From Gallaecimonas pentaromativorans (GTDB lineage: Bacteria; Pseudomonadota; Gammaproteobacteria; Enterobacterales; Gallaecimonadaceae): DNA of 64,000 bases. This document shows positions 27,587 through 36,281 of the stretch, one piece after another (within the stretch, counting starts at the first letter, position 1; each line of letters begins with the position of its first letter). The notes under the pieces are model-generated. The model was not told where the DNA came from, searched no databases, and saw only the letters and a list, made by a program, of their open reading frames with translations. Position numbers and translations under genes: made by a program. Location: contig NZ_RJUL01000010.1 of NCBI RefSeq assembly GCF_003751625.1, positions 64,528 to 128,527 of the forward strand. Reading direction: 5' to 3'.

Positions 27587-28587
27587 GCCTTCGCATCGGC
27601 ATTTTGGGGGCGGCCGCCATCGCCCCCCAAGCCATTATCGAACCGGCCCGCCTGCTGGGGGTGACCATCCAGGCGGTGGCGGCCTCCCATGAAGCCAAAG
27701 CCGAGGCCTATGCCCGCCAGCACGGCATTCAAAACGTTAGCCCCAGCTACCAGGCGTTGGTTGAGCGAGAGGACATCGACCTTATCTACAACGCCCTCCC
27801 CCCCAGCCTGCACGGCCCCTGGACCTTAAAGGCGCTGGACGCCGGCAAGGCGGTGCTGTGCGAAAAACCCTTTGCCATGAACGCCACCGAAGCAGCCGCC
27901 ATGGTGGCGGCGGCCAAGGCCCGTGGGCTGCTGCTGATGGAAGCTTTTCACTACCGCTTCCACCCCTTTTTTATTGAGCTGGAACGGCTGTTGGCCGAGG
28001 GCGTTGTTGGCCGGGTACACACCTTAAGGGCAAATTTTGAAGCGCAGATCCCCTACCGGGCCGACTCGCTGCGCCACAACCGCGCCCTTGGCGGCGGCGC
28101 CTTAATGGATTTGGGCTGCTACCCGGTGCATTGGCTGCGCACCCTGATGGGCAGCGAGCCGGAGGTTGCCCAGGCCCAGGCCATCTCTAACGGCCAGGTG
28201 GATGTAGCGACCCAGGCCAAGCTCGCTTTTACCGGCGGCGTGACCGGCTATATCGGCTGCGCCATGGGCGAGCATCTCAAAAAAGGCGGCGACAGCCACA
28301 TCAGCATCGAAGGGGAGCGCGGCCTTATCGAGGCCATTAACCCCATCAGCCCCCAGCGCCACCACCTTTTTCGCATTCACGGTGCCGAAGGTTGCCGTCA
28401 ATACAGCATCGACACCCGCCAAAGCACCTTTTACTACCAGCTTGCGCACGTGAAGGCCTGCCTTGAAGACGGCAGGGCCCCCCTTACCGGCGGCCGGGAC
28501 GCCATCGCCAATATGGCAGTCATTGACCAGATAAAAGTCCTTAGCAGCCCGCCATCACCAGGCGCTGCCATAGGCAAGCCACACTAA
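27583..28587 (+). CDS. Gfo/Idh/MocA-family oxidoreductase
   Basis: 334 aa. N-terminal NAD(P)-binding Rossmann domain ([12 protein letters not shown], residues 4-15), the [11 protein letters not shown] motif near 91-101 with the conserved Lys, and a C-terminal dimerisation/substrate domain with [17 protein letters not shown] near 167-183 carrying the Asp/His substrate contacts. Such enzymes oxidise or reduce sugars and sugar derivatives. It overlaps the GH94 gene by 4 nt (ATGA). A role in oxidising a glucose-containing sugar to its acid form, or clearing a by-product, is guesswork. Confidence 0.88.
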   Translation: MSLRIGILGAAAIAPQAIIEPARLLGVTIQAVAASHEAKAEAYARQHGIQNVSPSYQALVEREDIDLIYNALPPSLHGPWTLKALDAGKAVLCEKPFAMNATEAAAMVAAAKARGLLLMEAFHYRFHPFFIELERLLAEGVVGRVHTLRANFEAQIPYRADSLRHNRALGGGALMDLGCYPVHWLRTLMGSEPEVAQAQAISNGQVDVATQAKLAFTGGVTGYIGCAMGEHLKKGGDSHISIEGERGLIEAINPISPQRHHLFRIHGAEGCRQYSIDTRQSTFYYQLAHVKACLEDGRAPLTGGRDAIANMAVIDQIKVLSSPPSPGAAIGKPH

Positions 28588-28634
28588 AACGCCTACACTC
28601 CTTTGCATTCTCCCTGCCACGATACGAGGGTGCC

Positions 28635-30125
28635 ATGCGGCTGTTGGCAGTGTTTATTCTGATGCTATGCTGCCTACCCGCCTTTGCCGGGCAATGCCAG
28701 TTGAGCGCAGGCTCGGCTAGCCAAACCGCCACCCTTGACGGCCCGCAACGAGCCATTGCCATAGAGGGCGGCAAGGTTGCCATCACCGTTCGCTGCCAAG
28801 ACCTTGCCACTGAGGCAGTATTGCAGTTTCGCGCCCTGGCCCTGCATCAGCCGAAGTTGGAAATGGCTGGCACGGCTATTGAGGCCGAGCCCAATCATCG
28901 CCTGGCCTACCCCATCCCCAAAGGGAGCAGCAGCGCCCTTTTTACCGTTCAGAGCGACCTGCCACGGCCGCTGAGTTTTCAGCTCAGCGACCGGCGCCAT
29001 TACCGCCAGGCCAATATCCGCCATAACGCCATGATGTTTAGCTACCTTGGGGTCGCGTTGGCCTTGTCGTTTTATAACTTGCTGCTGTGGCTGCGCATGG
29101 GGGAGTGGCAGTTTGGGCTCTATAGCGCCTATACCCTGGCCACGGCCTGGTTCTTCGCGACCCAGGAGGGTATCCCCCTGCTGCTGGCCGGGCAAAGCTA
29201 CTGGTTGGTGCCTTCCCTGCCCCTGGCTGGGTTAACGGTATTTACCGGTACCCTCTTTTTTGCCCAGTTCTTGGCGCTGCCAAGGCATCACCCGCGCTTT
29301 TGCCGCTGGCTGGTGCAGCTGCCGGCCCTGTTTGTGTTGCTCTTTTCTCTGATCACCTTGGCCTTTGGCAACACCCACAAGTTGCTCGATGCCCTGATGG
29401 GCCTGCTAACCATCTGGTTGCAGCTGTGCCTGATGGGGCTAGCGCTACTGCGGGCCGTAAAAGGCGACCGTGACGGCCTATGGACAGCCGTGGCGCTGGC
29501 GCTGCTGCTGGTGGGGATACTGACCCGCCGCCAGACCGCAAACGGCGGCGACTTTATTGCTTACTACGGTCTGATTATTGCGGCCCTCTTGGAGGCCATG
29601 CTGCTCGCTTACATGGTGGCGCGGCGCCTTAGGGTCATAAAACAAGAACACCGCCAGGCCCTGCATATGGCGCTGACCGATCCGCTAACCGGCATTCTTA
29701 ACCGCCAGGGCTGGCAAAAGGCGGTAGCGGGCCAATCCTGCATTGCCCCAGAGCAGTGGCAAGCGGTGTATTTTATCGACCTCAACGCCTTTAAGGCGGT
29801 GAATGACCAACACGGCCACCTGGGGGGCGATAAGGCGCTGGTTACCGTTGCCAATGTCACCCAACGCCTGCTGGGGCACGAGGCCACCTTGGGCCGTTAC
29901 GCCGGAGACGAGTTTGTGGTTTACAGCCGCGGCCAGCGCGAGCAATTGGCAGAGCTGACCCAGCGGCTACGCCGCCAACTCTCGGCGGTGATGGTACCTG
30001 GCCACCCCAACTTCAAGGTCAGTGCCACGGTCGGCGTTCACTATCAGCAAGGCCCTTGTAGCCTTGAAGAACTGCTGGCCGCCGCCGACAGCAGCATGTA
30101 TGCACTCAAAGCCGGCGCCGATTAG
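28635..30125 (+). CDS. 7TMR-DISM diguanylate cyclase-like protein with AGDEF site
   Basis: 496 aa. Signal peptide (about residues 1-18), a beta-rich periplasmic domain (about 19-125), seven membrane helices of the 7TMR-DISM type (about 130-335) and a C-terminal GGDEF domain (about 345-494). The domain has DPLTGILNRQGW and the metal Asp in DLNAFKAVND, but the signature is AGDEF near residues 421-425 instead of GGDEF. Ala in the first position occurs in some active cyclases, so activity is uncertain. It probably senses an external ligand and makes c-di-GMP. Ends in a 4-nt convergent overlap with the next gene. Confidence 0.88.
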   Translation: MRLLAVFILMLCCLPAFAGQCQLSAGSASQTATLDGPQRAIAIEGGKVAITVRCQDLATEAVLQFRALALHQPKLEMAGTAIEAEPNHRLAYPIPKGSSSALFTVQSDLPRPLSFQLSDRRHYRQANIRHNAMMFSYLGVALALSFYNLLLWLRMGEWQFGLYSAYTLATAWFFATQEGIPLLLAGQSYWLVPSLPLAGLTVFTGTLFFAQFLALPRHHPRFCRWLVQLPALFVLLFSLITLAFGNTHKLLDALMGLLTIWLQLCLMGLALLRAVKGDRDGLWTAVALALLLVGILTRRQTANGGDFIAYYGLIIAALLEAMLLAYMVARRLRVIKQEHRQALHMALTDPLTGILNRQGWQKAVAGQSCIAPEQWQAVYFIDLNAFKAVNDQHGHLGGDKALVTVANVTQRLLGHEATLGRYAGDEFVVYSRGQREQLAELTQRLRRQLSAVMVPGHPNFKVSATVGVHYQQGPCSLEELLAAADSSMYALKAGAD

Positions 30126-30589
30126 CTGGCGCTGAACATGGCCGCCATGCGCTGGCCAAGCTCCTCCAGGCCTACATCCTCCACATGGGTGCCCAGGGTC
30201 CAAATATGGCCGAAGGGATCTTTCAAGGTGCCTGAGCGATCGCCATAAAACTGGTTTTGCACCGCCATTACCTCGACCGCCCCGGCTTCAAGGGCGCGGG
30301 CAAAGGCAGCGTCCACATCCGGCACATAAAACATCAGCGACAGCGGCGAGCCGCCAAGGGTAGCGGGGCTGACGCTGTTCCACTGGGGGTTTTCTTCGGT
30401 CAGCATCAGGTGGCTGTTGCCGAATTTAAGCTCGGCATGGGCCACTTGCTGGGTACCCGGAATATCCAGGCGCAGCATCAGTTCGGCGCCAAAGGCGCGC
30501 TGGTAAAAGGCGATGGCGTCATTGGCGTTGTTGACAACAAGATAGGGAGTGAGGCTGTGGTAGCCGTCGGGGATGGGTTTGACGGACAT
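30122..30589 (-). CDS. VOC-family (PhnB/glyoxalase-like) protein
   Basis: 155 aa. Two beta-alpha-beta-beta-beta repeats of the vicinal oxygen chelate fold: LTPYLVVNNANDAIAFYQRAFGAE (first repeat, residues about 13-36) and LMFYVPDVDAAFARALEAGA (second, about 84-103), closing with DPFGHIWTLGTH. The C-terminal extension ELGQRMAAMF is typical of the PhnB-like subgroup. The substrate is unknown. AAGGAGCACC precedes the ATG at 30589. Confidence 0.88.
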   Translation of the reverse strand: MSVKPIPDGYHSLTPYLVVNNANDAIAFYQRAFGAELMLRLDIPGTQQVAHAELKFGNSHLMLTEENPQWNSVSPATLGGSPLSLMFYVPDVDAAFARALEAGAVEVMAVQNQFYGDRSGTLKDPFGHIWTLGTHVEDVGLEELGQRMAAMFSAS

Positions 30590-30626
30590 GGGGTGCTCCT
30601 TGCAGTGATAGGCACAAGGAGTATAG

Positions 30627-30650
30627 AAGGGCAGGCCTGGCCTGCCCTTT
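30627..30650 (-). terminator. Possible terminator after the aldo/keto reductase gene
   Basis: AAAGGGCAGGC-CAG-GCCTGCCCTT on the minus strand, 3 nt beyond the stop codon of the reductase gene. The stem is strong but the following T-run is weak (CTATAC), so it may be only a partial terminator or an mRNA-stabilising hairpin. Confidence 0.5.
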
Positions 30651-30653
30651 GGG

Positions 30654-31643
30654 TCAACGTGGCAACAGCTTCATCACCTCGCTGCTGTAACGGGTGCCGG
30701 CGGCCACTTCAGGCGGGAAGACGGCGTCTATCTCGGCCAGCTCTCGGGCGCTTAGGCTCACCTCTAAAGCTCCCAGGTTATCCAGCAGATAACGGCGGCG
30801 CTTGGTGCCAAAAAGCGGCACAACATGCTCGCCCTTGGCCAGCAGCCAGGCCAAGGCCAACTGGCTGGCACTGACATTTTTGTCCCTGGCAAGGGCGGTT
30901 ATCGCGTCCACCAGCGCCAGGTTCTTTTGGAAGTTCTCCCCCATAAAACGCGGGTTGCCACGGCGAAAATCATCGGCGTCAAAATCCTCTACCGAGCGAA
31001 TGGCGCCGCTTAAAAAGCCTCGCCCCAAGGGGCTGTAGGCCACAAAACCGACTCCCAGCTCGGCGCAACTGGCCAGCACTTCGCGCTCGGGGTCACGGGT
31101 CCAGAGGGAATATTCGCTTTGCACGGCGCTGATGGGATGCTCCTTGTGGGCCCGCCGCAAGGTGGCCGCGTCCACTTCGCTTAGGCCCAAAAACCGCACC
31201 TTACCTTCTTTGACCAGTTCGCCCATGGCGCCGACGGTTTCTTCCACCGGCACCGTTGGGTCGGGGCGGTGCTGGTAGTAGAGGTCGAGATGGTCCGTGC
31301 CCAGCCGTTTCAGGCTGCCTTCAACCGAGCGGCGCACGTAATCGGGGCGGCCGTTGACGCCTCTTTTGGCCGGGTCGCTAGGGTCACGCACTATGCCGAA
31401 CTTGCTGGCCAAAAAGACCTGGCTGCGCCGGTCTTTGAGGGCCTTGGCCAGTAGGGTTTCATTGCTGTGGGGGCCGTAGACATCGGCGGTATCCCAGAAG
31501 TTGACGCCCTTTTCCAGCGCCAGGTCCAGGGTTGCCAGGGATTCGGCGTCATCGCCTTTGCCATAAAACTCGCTCATGCCCATGCAGCCAAGTGCCAGAG
31601 CCGATACCAGCGGGCCATTAGCGCCCAATTGACGTTGTTTCAT
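30654..31643 (-). CDS. Aldo/keto reductase
   Basis: 329 aa TIM-barrel NADP-dependent reductase, of the AKR13-like group: [11 protein letters not shown] near residues 20-30, the catalytic Asp-Tyr pair in [11 protein letters not shown] near 49-59, catalytic Lys in LASKFG near 80, and YYQHRPDP for the catalytic His near 122-129. It reduces aldehydes or ketones; the substrate is unknown. Start 31643 (MKQRQLG) is chosen because GGAGGT precedes it by 5-6 nt. Divergent from a LysR regulator that probably controls it. Confidence 0.92.
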   Translation of the reverse strand: MKQRQLGANGPLVSALALGCMGMSEFYGKGDDAESLATLDLALEKGVNFWDTADVYGPHSNETLLAKALKDRRSQVFLASKFGIVRDPSDPAKRGVNGRPDYVRRSVEGSLKRLGTDHLDLYYQHRPDPTVPVEETVGAMGELVKEGKVRFLGLSEVDAATLRRAHKEHPISAVQSEYSLWTRDPEREVLASCAELGVGFVAYSPLGRGFLSGAIRSVEDFDADDFRRGNPRFMGENFQKNLALVDAITALARDKNVSASQLALAWLLAKGEHVVPLFGTKRRRYLLDNLGALEVSLSARELAEIDAVFPPEVAAGTRYSSEVMKLLPR

Positions 31644-31742
31644 CACTACCTCCATCGGTGAAGGGCTACAGCATGCGCCTGTTTGGTGTTTGCAATAAAC
31701 CGGGGTATAAGGGTTTTACTGTTTGTAAATCACGAACAATTC

Positions 31743-32648
31743 ATGGACCGCCTTCGTACCCTGGCCATCTTCTTGCGGGTCTGCGATGCCCGCAGCTTTA
31801 CCCGGGCCGCCAGCAGTTTGAACCTGCCCCGCTCCACTGTGACTCAGGCCGTGCAGCGCCTGGAGAACCAACTCAAGGTGCAGCTGCTGGTGCGCACCAC
31901 CCGCCAAGTCAGCCTGACGCAAGAGGGGGAAGCTTTTAGCCACAAGGCAAGGCAACTGGTGGCCGACTGGAAGGAGTTGGAGACCCTCTTTTTGCCCGGC
32001 CGCCCCGCTGGTGGCACCTTGCACCTGAACCTGCCCACCCGCCTGGCGCGGCTGGTGGTGGTGCCAGAGCTCGCCCAATTTCAGCGGCGCTACCCCGGTA
32101 TCACCTTACAGCTGAGCATTGCCGACCAGCCCATCGACTTGGTCAAAGAGGGGGTGGATGCGGTGCTGCGGGCCGGCCCCTTAAAAGACAGCAGCCTTAT
32201 TGCCAAACCCTTGGGGCACATGCCTCAGGCAACGCTGGCCTCCCCGGCGTATCTGGCCCGCCATGGCACTCCCAAGCACCCGGCAGAGCTTACCCGGCAC
32301 CGGATGGTGGCCTTTGCCCTGCCCTCTAATGGCCGCATCGAGCCGCTGGAATTCAAGGTCGAGGGGGGCTATCAGCCACAGATGCTTGGTTTTGATTTGA
32401 GCACCAACGGCGCCGACACCTATGTGGCGGCAGGCCTGGCCGGTTTTGGCCTTATTCAGGGGCCCCGTTACGATCTCAAGGAGCAAGTGGATAAGGGCCT
32501 GTTGGTGGAGGTGCTGGCCGACTACCCGCCGCCGCCCATGCCGCTGGCCATCCTGTATCCGCAAAAACGCCACCAGAGCCAACCCCTCAGGCTCTTTGCC
32601 GATTGGCTGGGGCAACTGGTGGCCGATTTGGGTATCACCAGCCCCTAA
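31743..32648 (+). CDS. LysR-family transcriptional regulator
   Basis: 301 aa. N-terminal winged helix (FLRVCDARSFTRAASSLNLP, about residues 9-28, then TVTQAVQRLENQLKVQLLVRTTR) and a C-terminal periplasmic-binding-like effector domain of the CrgA/DmlR type. Start 31743 (MDRLRTL) rather than the longer frame at 31683, which would extend into the divergent promoter. The pair with the divergent aldo/keto reductase is the usual LysR regulator-target layout. Confidence 0.92.
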   Translation: MDRLRTLAIFLRVCDARSFTRAASSLNLPRSTVTQAVQRLENQLKVQLLVRTTRQVSLTQEGEAFSHKARQLVADWKELETLFLPGRPAGGTLHLNLPTRLARLVVVPELAQFQRRYPGITLQLSIADQPIDLVKEGVDAVLRAGPLKDSSLIAKPLGHMPQATLASPAYLARHGTPKHPAELTRHRMVAFALPSNGRIEPLEFKVEGGYQPQMLGFDLSTNGADTYVAAGLAGFGLIQGPRYDLKEQVDKGLLVEVLADYPPPPMPLAILYPQKRHQSQPLRLFADWLGQLVADLGITSP

Positions 32649-32741
32649 ATCCGGCAAGCTGTGAACATTGCCCTAAAATAGTCGCACGCCCTGGCTCAAT
32701 TAAGGCGATAATGTCGCCGACCCACCTTTAAGGATCTGCCC

Positions 32742-33086
32742 ATGACCCAATGGCAAAAAAGCTACGATACCTTCCTTGCAACCATCCAGCGAACTGGCGA
32801 ACTGTGGAGCCTGAGCTGTGAAGAAGGCTGGGTGATCTGCGACTCCGCCGAGTTCGAAGACACCGAAGTCATGCCTTTTTGGTCCAGCAAGGAAGAAGCC
32901 CAGCGTCATTGCGTTGATCAATGGGCGGAATATCAGGCCGAGCGTATCAGCCTGACCGATTTTGTCGAACTGTGGCTGCCCAATCTGGCCGAGGACGACA
33001 TTCTGGTAGGCCCCGACTGGAACGATGAACTGGAAGGGCTGGAAGTAGAACCCGGCGATATCGCCGAGTCTTTGATGGAGGCGTGA
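32742..33086 (+). CDS. DUF2750-family protein
   Basis: 114 aa acidic cytosolic protein. The pattern is that of DUF2750: an N-terminal helix, LWSLSCEEGWVICDS as two beta strands, MPFWSSKEEAQRHC, and a C-terminal WLPNLAEDDILVGPDWN. The family function is unknown. The stop overlaps the start of the next small gene by 1 nt, so the two are coupled. Confidence 0.85.
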   Translation: MTQWQKSYDTFLATIQRTGELWSLSCEEGWVICDSAEFEDTEVMPFWSSKEEAQRHCVDQWAEYQAERISLTDFVELWLPNLAEDDILVGPDWNDELEGLEVEPGDIAESLMEA

Positions 33087-33277
33087 TGAACGTAAACAGC
33101 GTACAGGTAGGTGGCCAGTACGAAGTGATTGCAGCCAACTACACCAACTCTCAGATCCGCCAGCAAGGCGCCATGGCGCTTAACCTGATTGAAAGCGCCG
33201 GCAGCGTTGACGACGCCCAGATGTCAGCGCCCCCTGCCGATGGCCCCAAGGGCCAGCACATAGACCTTCAGGTGTGA
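33086..33277 (+). CDS. Small protein of unknown function, coupled to the DUF2750 gene
   Basis: 63 aa, hydrophilic, no Cys, no signal peptide or membrane helix; Gln/Asn-rich in the middle and Pro/Gly-rich near the C-terminus. The ATG overlaps the preceding TGA by 1 nt (TGATG), and GGAGG lies about 5 nt before it. A terminator follows at once. I do not recognise it; small size leaves some doubt, but the coupling and ribosome site favour a real gene. Confidence 0.6.
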   Translation: MNVNSVQVGGQYEVIAANYTNSQIRQQGAMALNLIESAGSVDDAQMSAPPADGPKGQHIDLQV

Positions 33278-33280
33278 TCC

Positions 33281-33307
33281 AAAAGCCCTGCCAAGCAGGG
33301 CTTTTTT
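33281..33307 (+). terminator. Terminator of the DUF2750 unit
   Basis: AAAAGCCCTGC-CAA-GCAGGGCTTTTTT hairpin with T-run, 3 nt after the stop of the small gene. Confidence 0.9.
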
Positions 33308-33378
33308 GTATCTGCTCTTTCTGTTCATCCCGTCAACCTGGCAGTTCATAAGGAAACAAATAAGAATAACACTTATTT

Positions 33379-33397
33379 GATATTAATTCTCATTTGC
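33379..33397. promoter_or_regulatory. Fur-like box of the haem receptor gene
   Basis: GATATTAATTCTCATTTGC matches 13 of 19 positions of the Fur consensus and lies in an AT-rich stretch 49 nt before the receptor ATG. Weaker than the hmu box but in the right place. Confidence 0.6.
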
Positions 33398-33446
33398 AAA
33401 GTGATAACCTCTGGCCATCTTTGCTGAACCAAGGGAATCACACGCA

Positions 33447-35585
33447 ATGAAACCGTCCCCCCAATGGGCCTTGCTGGCGCTGTGCTGCGCCGGCCAGGCC
33501 GTGGCCGAGCAGCAGACCCCTGACGCCGCCAACAAGGATTTGGAACGTATCGTGGTGCAAGGCCAGCGGGCCCAGCAGGCCAAGCCCGACACCGCCATCG
33601 TCTCCATTGATGCGCAGCAAATAAGCCGCAACCTCAGCGCCGACCTGAGCGACGTGCTGCGCTACGAGCCCGGGGTGTCGGTCACCCGTGACGAACGTTT
33701 TGGCATTGGCAGCATCAATATCCGGGGCATGGACGGCAACAGGGTCAAAATCCTGGTAGACGGAGTGGAACTGGCCGACAGCTACGGCCCCACCACCACC
33801 TACCTGCAATCGGGCCGCAACACCGTGGATATGGACGCCCTGGCCCGCATGGACATCATCAAAGGCGGCGATGTCAGCGCCGGCTCCGGCGCCTTAGGCG
33901 GTGTGGTGCAGTTTCGCACCAAAGATCCGGCTGATTTCCTCAGCGCCAACGGCAACGATAGCTACCTGTCGCTGCAAGCCGGTTACCGCAGCGACGCCGA
34001 GCGCTACAGCGAAACCGCTACCCTCGCCAACCGTCATGGCGCGGTGGAATCCCTGCTGGTGTATACCCGCCGCGACGGCCAGGAAACCGAAAACCATGGC
34101 GGCGGCAGCGATATTCGCGGCCCGGGCAGGGGCGCCGTCAACCCGGGCGACAACCAGTCTGACAACGTCCTGGGCAAAGCCATTTGGCACATCAGTAGCG
34201 ACAACCAGCTTGGGGTAGTCGGTGAGCACTTCAACGGCCAATCGGCCATCAAGCTCTATTCGGAAAGTAGCGCCACCGCCCTTAACCGCTCCGACGACGA
34301 CATCACCCGCAACCGCTTGGGGCTGTTCCAAACCTTAGGGGGCGATTTTGTGCTGTTTGATCAGCTGCACTGGCAGCTTGATTACCAGAAAACCCGCACC
34401 GAGAACGGTACCTTGATTAACAGCGCCACCAGCCACCGCTTGGTGAATCGCTTTTACGACCAAAAGGGCTACCAGGGGCGCATTAACCTGGCCAAGCAAC
34501 TGGGCAGCCACAGCCTTCGCTACGGCGCCAACTACCAGCACCAGGACTACGAAAACCTCAACCACAACACCGTGGACGGAGTGACCGACACCAGCCGCTT
34601 CTCCCCCAAGGCTGACGGCAACATTTATGGCCTCTACCTTGAAGACAACTGGCAACTGAGCCCCAGCTTGGCATTGCTGCCGGCGCTGCGTTACGACAAC
34701 TACCACTACCGCACCCAGGCCGACAGCTATGTGGCCGACTGGGGCGACAGCAAAAACCACAAGCTGACCGGCCAACTGGGGTTCAACTGGCAAGTGGCCG
34801 GCCCCTTGGCGCTCTTTGGCCGCTACGGCAGCGGCTTTCGCGCCCCCAGCATCAACGACCTCTACTACTACTACGAGAACAACGTCAGCTTTGGCGGCAA
34901 CAACTACTCGTACATCATCAGGCCCAACCCCAACCTCAAATCCGAGCAAAGCACCTTTAGTGAGTTGGGGCTGCGCCTGAGCACCAGCCATGGCGACGCC
35001 GAGCTGACTTTCTTTGACAACCACTACCGCAACTTCATCGAAAGCCAGGTACCCCTTGGCGCCTCAGCCGAGTACAGCCTGGGCGAATTTACCTCCCAGA
35101 ACCTCGACAAGGTGCGCATCAAAGGGGTGGAATTAAAAGGCACCCTGGACCTTGGCACCTTTTGGGGGAGCGCCGAAGGCCTGCGCCTCAAAGGCGCGGC
35201 AGCCTATGCCGACGGTAAAAATACCGGCGACAATGCGCCGCTGGACTCGGTCTCGCCGCTGCAACTCTACACTGGCCTTGATTACGACGCCCCGGCCGGC
35301 AATTGGGGCAGCAGCCTCAATGTCACCTGGACTGCGCGCAAAAAGCCCAGTGACATCACCACCGCCAACCAATGGCTGGCCACCCCGAGCTTCACCGTGG
35401 TGGACATGACCGCCTACTACCGGCCTCTTGAACAACTGCAGCTCTCGGCCGGCCTTTTTAACCTCTTGGATAAAAAGTATTGGGTGTGGAGCCAGGTGCG
35501 CACCTTGAGCACCCAAAGCCAGAATATCGAGCGCTACAGCCAACCGGGCCGCAATGTCGGCGTTGGCATCAAGTACAGCTTCTGA
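33447..35585 (+). CDS. TonB-dependent haem/haemoglobin receptor
   Basis: 712 aa with signal peptide (cleavage near residue 20, AVA), a TonB-box-like ERIVVQGQR near 32-40, plug with INIRGMDGNRVKILVDGVE and GSGALGGVVQF, and a barrel ending in KYSF. The family-specific FRAP box (FRAPSINDLYY, near 469) and NPNL box (NPNLKSEQ, near 494) of haem receptors are both present, as is GRGAVNPGDNQSDN near 230. This is the outer-membrane partner expected for hmuTUV, although encoded 17 kb away. Iron control through the upstream Fur-like box is inferred. Confidence 0.92.
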   Translation: MKPSPQWALLALCCAGQAVAEQQTPDAANKDLERIVVQGQRAQQAKPDTAIVSIDAQQISRNLSADLSDVLRYEPGVSVTRDERFGIGSINIRGMDGNRVKILVDGVELADSYGPTTTYLQSGRNTVDMDALARMDIIKGGDVSAGSGALGGVVQFRTKDPADFLSANGNDSYLSLQAGYRSDAERYSETATLANRHGAVESLLVYTRRDGQETENHGGGSDIRGPGRGAVNPGDNQSDNVLGKAIWHISSDNQLGVVGEHFNGQSAIKLYSESSATALNRSDDDITRNRLGLFQTLGGDFVLFDQLHWQLDYQKTRTENGTLINSATSHRLVNRFYDQKGYQGRINLAKQLGSHSLRYGANYQHQDYENLNHNTVDGVTDTSRFSPKADGNIYGLYLEDNWQLSPSLALLPALRYDNYHYRTQADSYVADWGDSKNHKLTGQLGFNWQVAGPLALFGRYGSGFRAPSINDLYYYYENNVSFGGNNYSYIIRPNPNLKSEQSTFSELGLRLSTSHGDAELTFFDNHYRNFIESQVPLGASAEYSLGEFTSQNLDKVRIKGVELKGTLDLGTFWGSAEGLRLKGAAAYADGKNTGDNAPLDSVSPLQLYTGLDYDAPAGNWGSSLNVTWTARKKPSDITTANQWLATPSFTVVDMTAYYRPLEQLQLSAGLFNLLDKKYWVWSQVRTLSTQSQNIERYSQPGRNVGVGIKYSF

Positions 35586-35588
35586 GGT

Positions 35589-35620
35589 AAAAAAGCCCGC
35601 CGATTGGCGGGCTTGTTGTT
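35589..35620. terminator. Bidirectional terminator between haem receptor and yaeQ
   Basis: AAAAAAGCCCGCC-GATT-GGCGGGCTTGTTGTT between convergent genes. The minus-strand direction has the better T-run (TTTTTT), serving yaeQ; the plus direction is interrupted by G. Confidence 0.85.
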
Positions 35621-35625
35621 GGTGC

Positions 35626-36162
35626 TTACAGCCAGCGCTCGAAGCTGAATTCTTCTGAGCGCTCGCCGTCGGTGAGCAGCCACTGGCTTTCCATCAAGGT
35701 CGCGCTCAGGGCCATGTTCTTTTTGGCAAAGGCCGCCAGGGCTGGCAGCTGCTCAAAGCCGATGTTCAGCACTTCAAGGCGTTTAAGGGCCTTTATTTCG
35801 TCACCGAACTGCTTCCACCACTGCTCGGCGCCGCGGGCGCCGTAGGAATACACCAACACCTTCTCGGCCCGAGACAAGCCCTGCTTGATGCGTTTGACCG
35901 TCGGCTCGCCCAGCTCTATCCACAGCAGGATGCGGCCATCTGGCGCCTTGAGCCATAAGTCGGGCTCGTCGTCGCTGCTAAGGCCCTTGGTAAAGGTCAG
36001 GTCGTCATCGGCGTGGGCGATAAAGGCCAGCAGCCGCACCATCAGCCGGGTTTCGGTTTCCGATGGGTGGCAGGCCAGGGTCAGCTGATGCTCCCCATAG
36101 TAGTGCCGTTCCAGATCGCTGATATTCAGCTGCGCCTTGTAGATAGTGGCACCCAACGCCAT
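35626..36162 (-). CDS. yaeQ: YaeQ-family protein
   Basis: 178 aa (E. coli about 181). MALGATIYKAQLNISDLERHYYGEH at the start and the middle segments DEPDLWLKAPDGRILLWIELGEP and EKVLVYSYGARGAEQWWKQ identify YaeQ, a protein with a restriction-endonuclease-like (PD-(D/E)xK) fold. The DEPDLW and WIELG segments are where the fold's acidic residues lie. The exact function is not settled. Start 36162 avoids a 7-residue extension without family support. Confidence 0.93.
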   Translation of the reverse strand: MALGATIYKAQLNISDLERHYYGEHQLTLACHPSETETRLMVRLLAFIAHADDDLTFTKGLSSDDEPDLWLKAPDGRILLWIELGEPTVKRIKQGLSRAEKVLVYSYGARGAEQWWKQFGDEIKALKRLEVLNIGFEQLPALAAFAKKNMALSATLMESQWLLTDGERSEEFSFERWL

Positions 36163-36281
36163 GGTGGTTCTCCGAGCCCGCAAAAGGGGGCAGTTTCCGG
36201 TAATGGTGCCGTGCTGTCCAGCCTTGTATAGGCTGTGTGGCGTAGAGCGGCTGACAACGATCCAAACCCAGGGCCAGGGGC

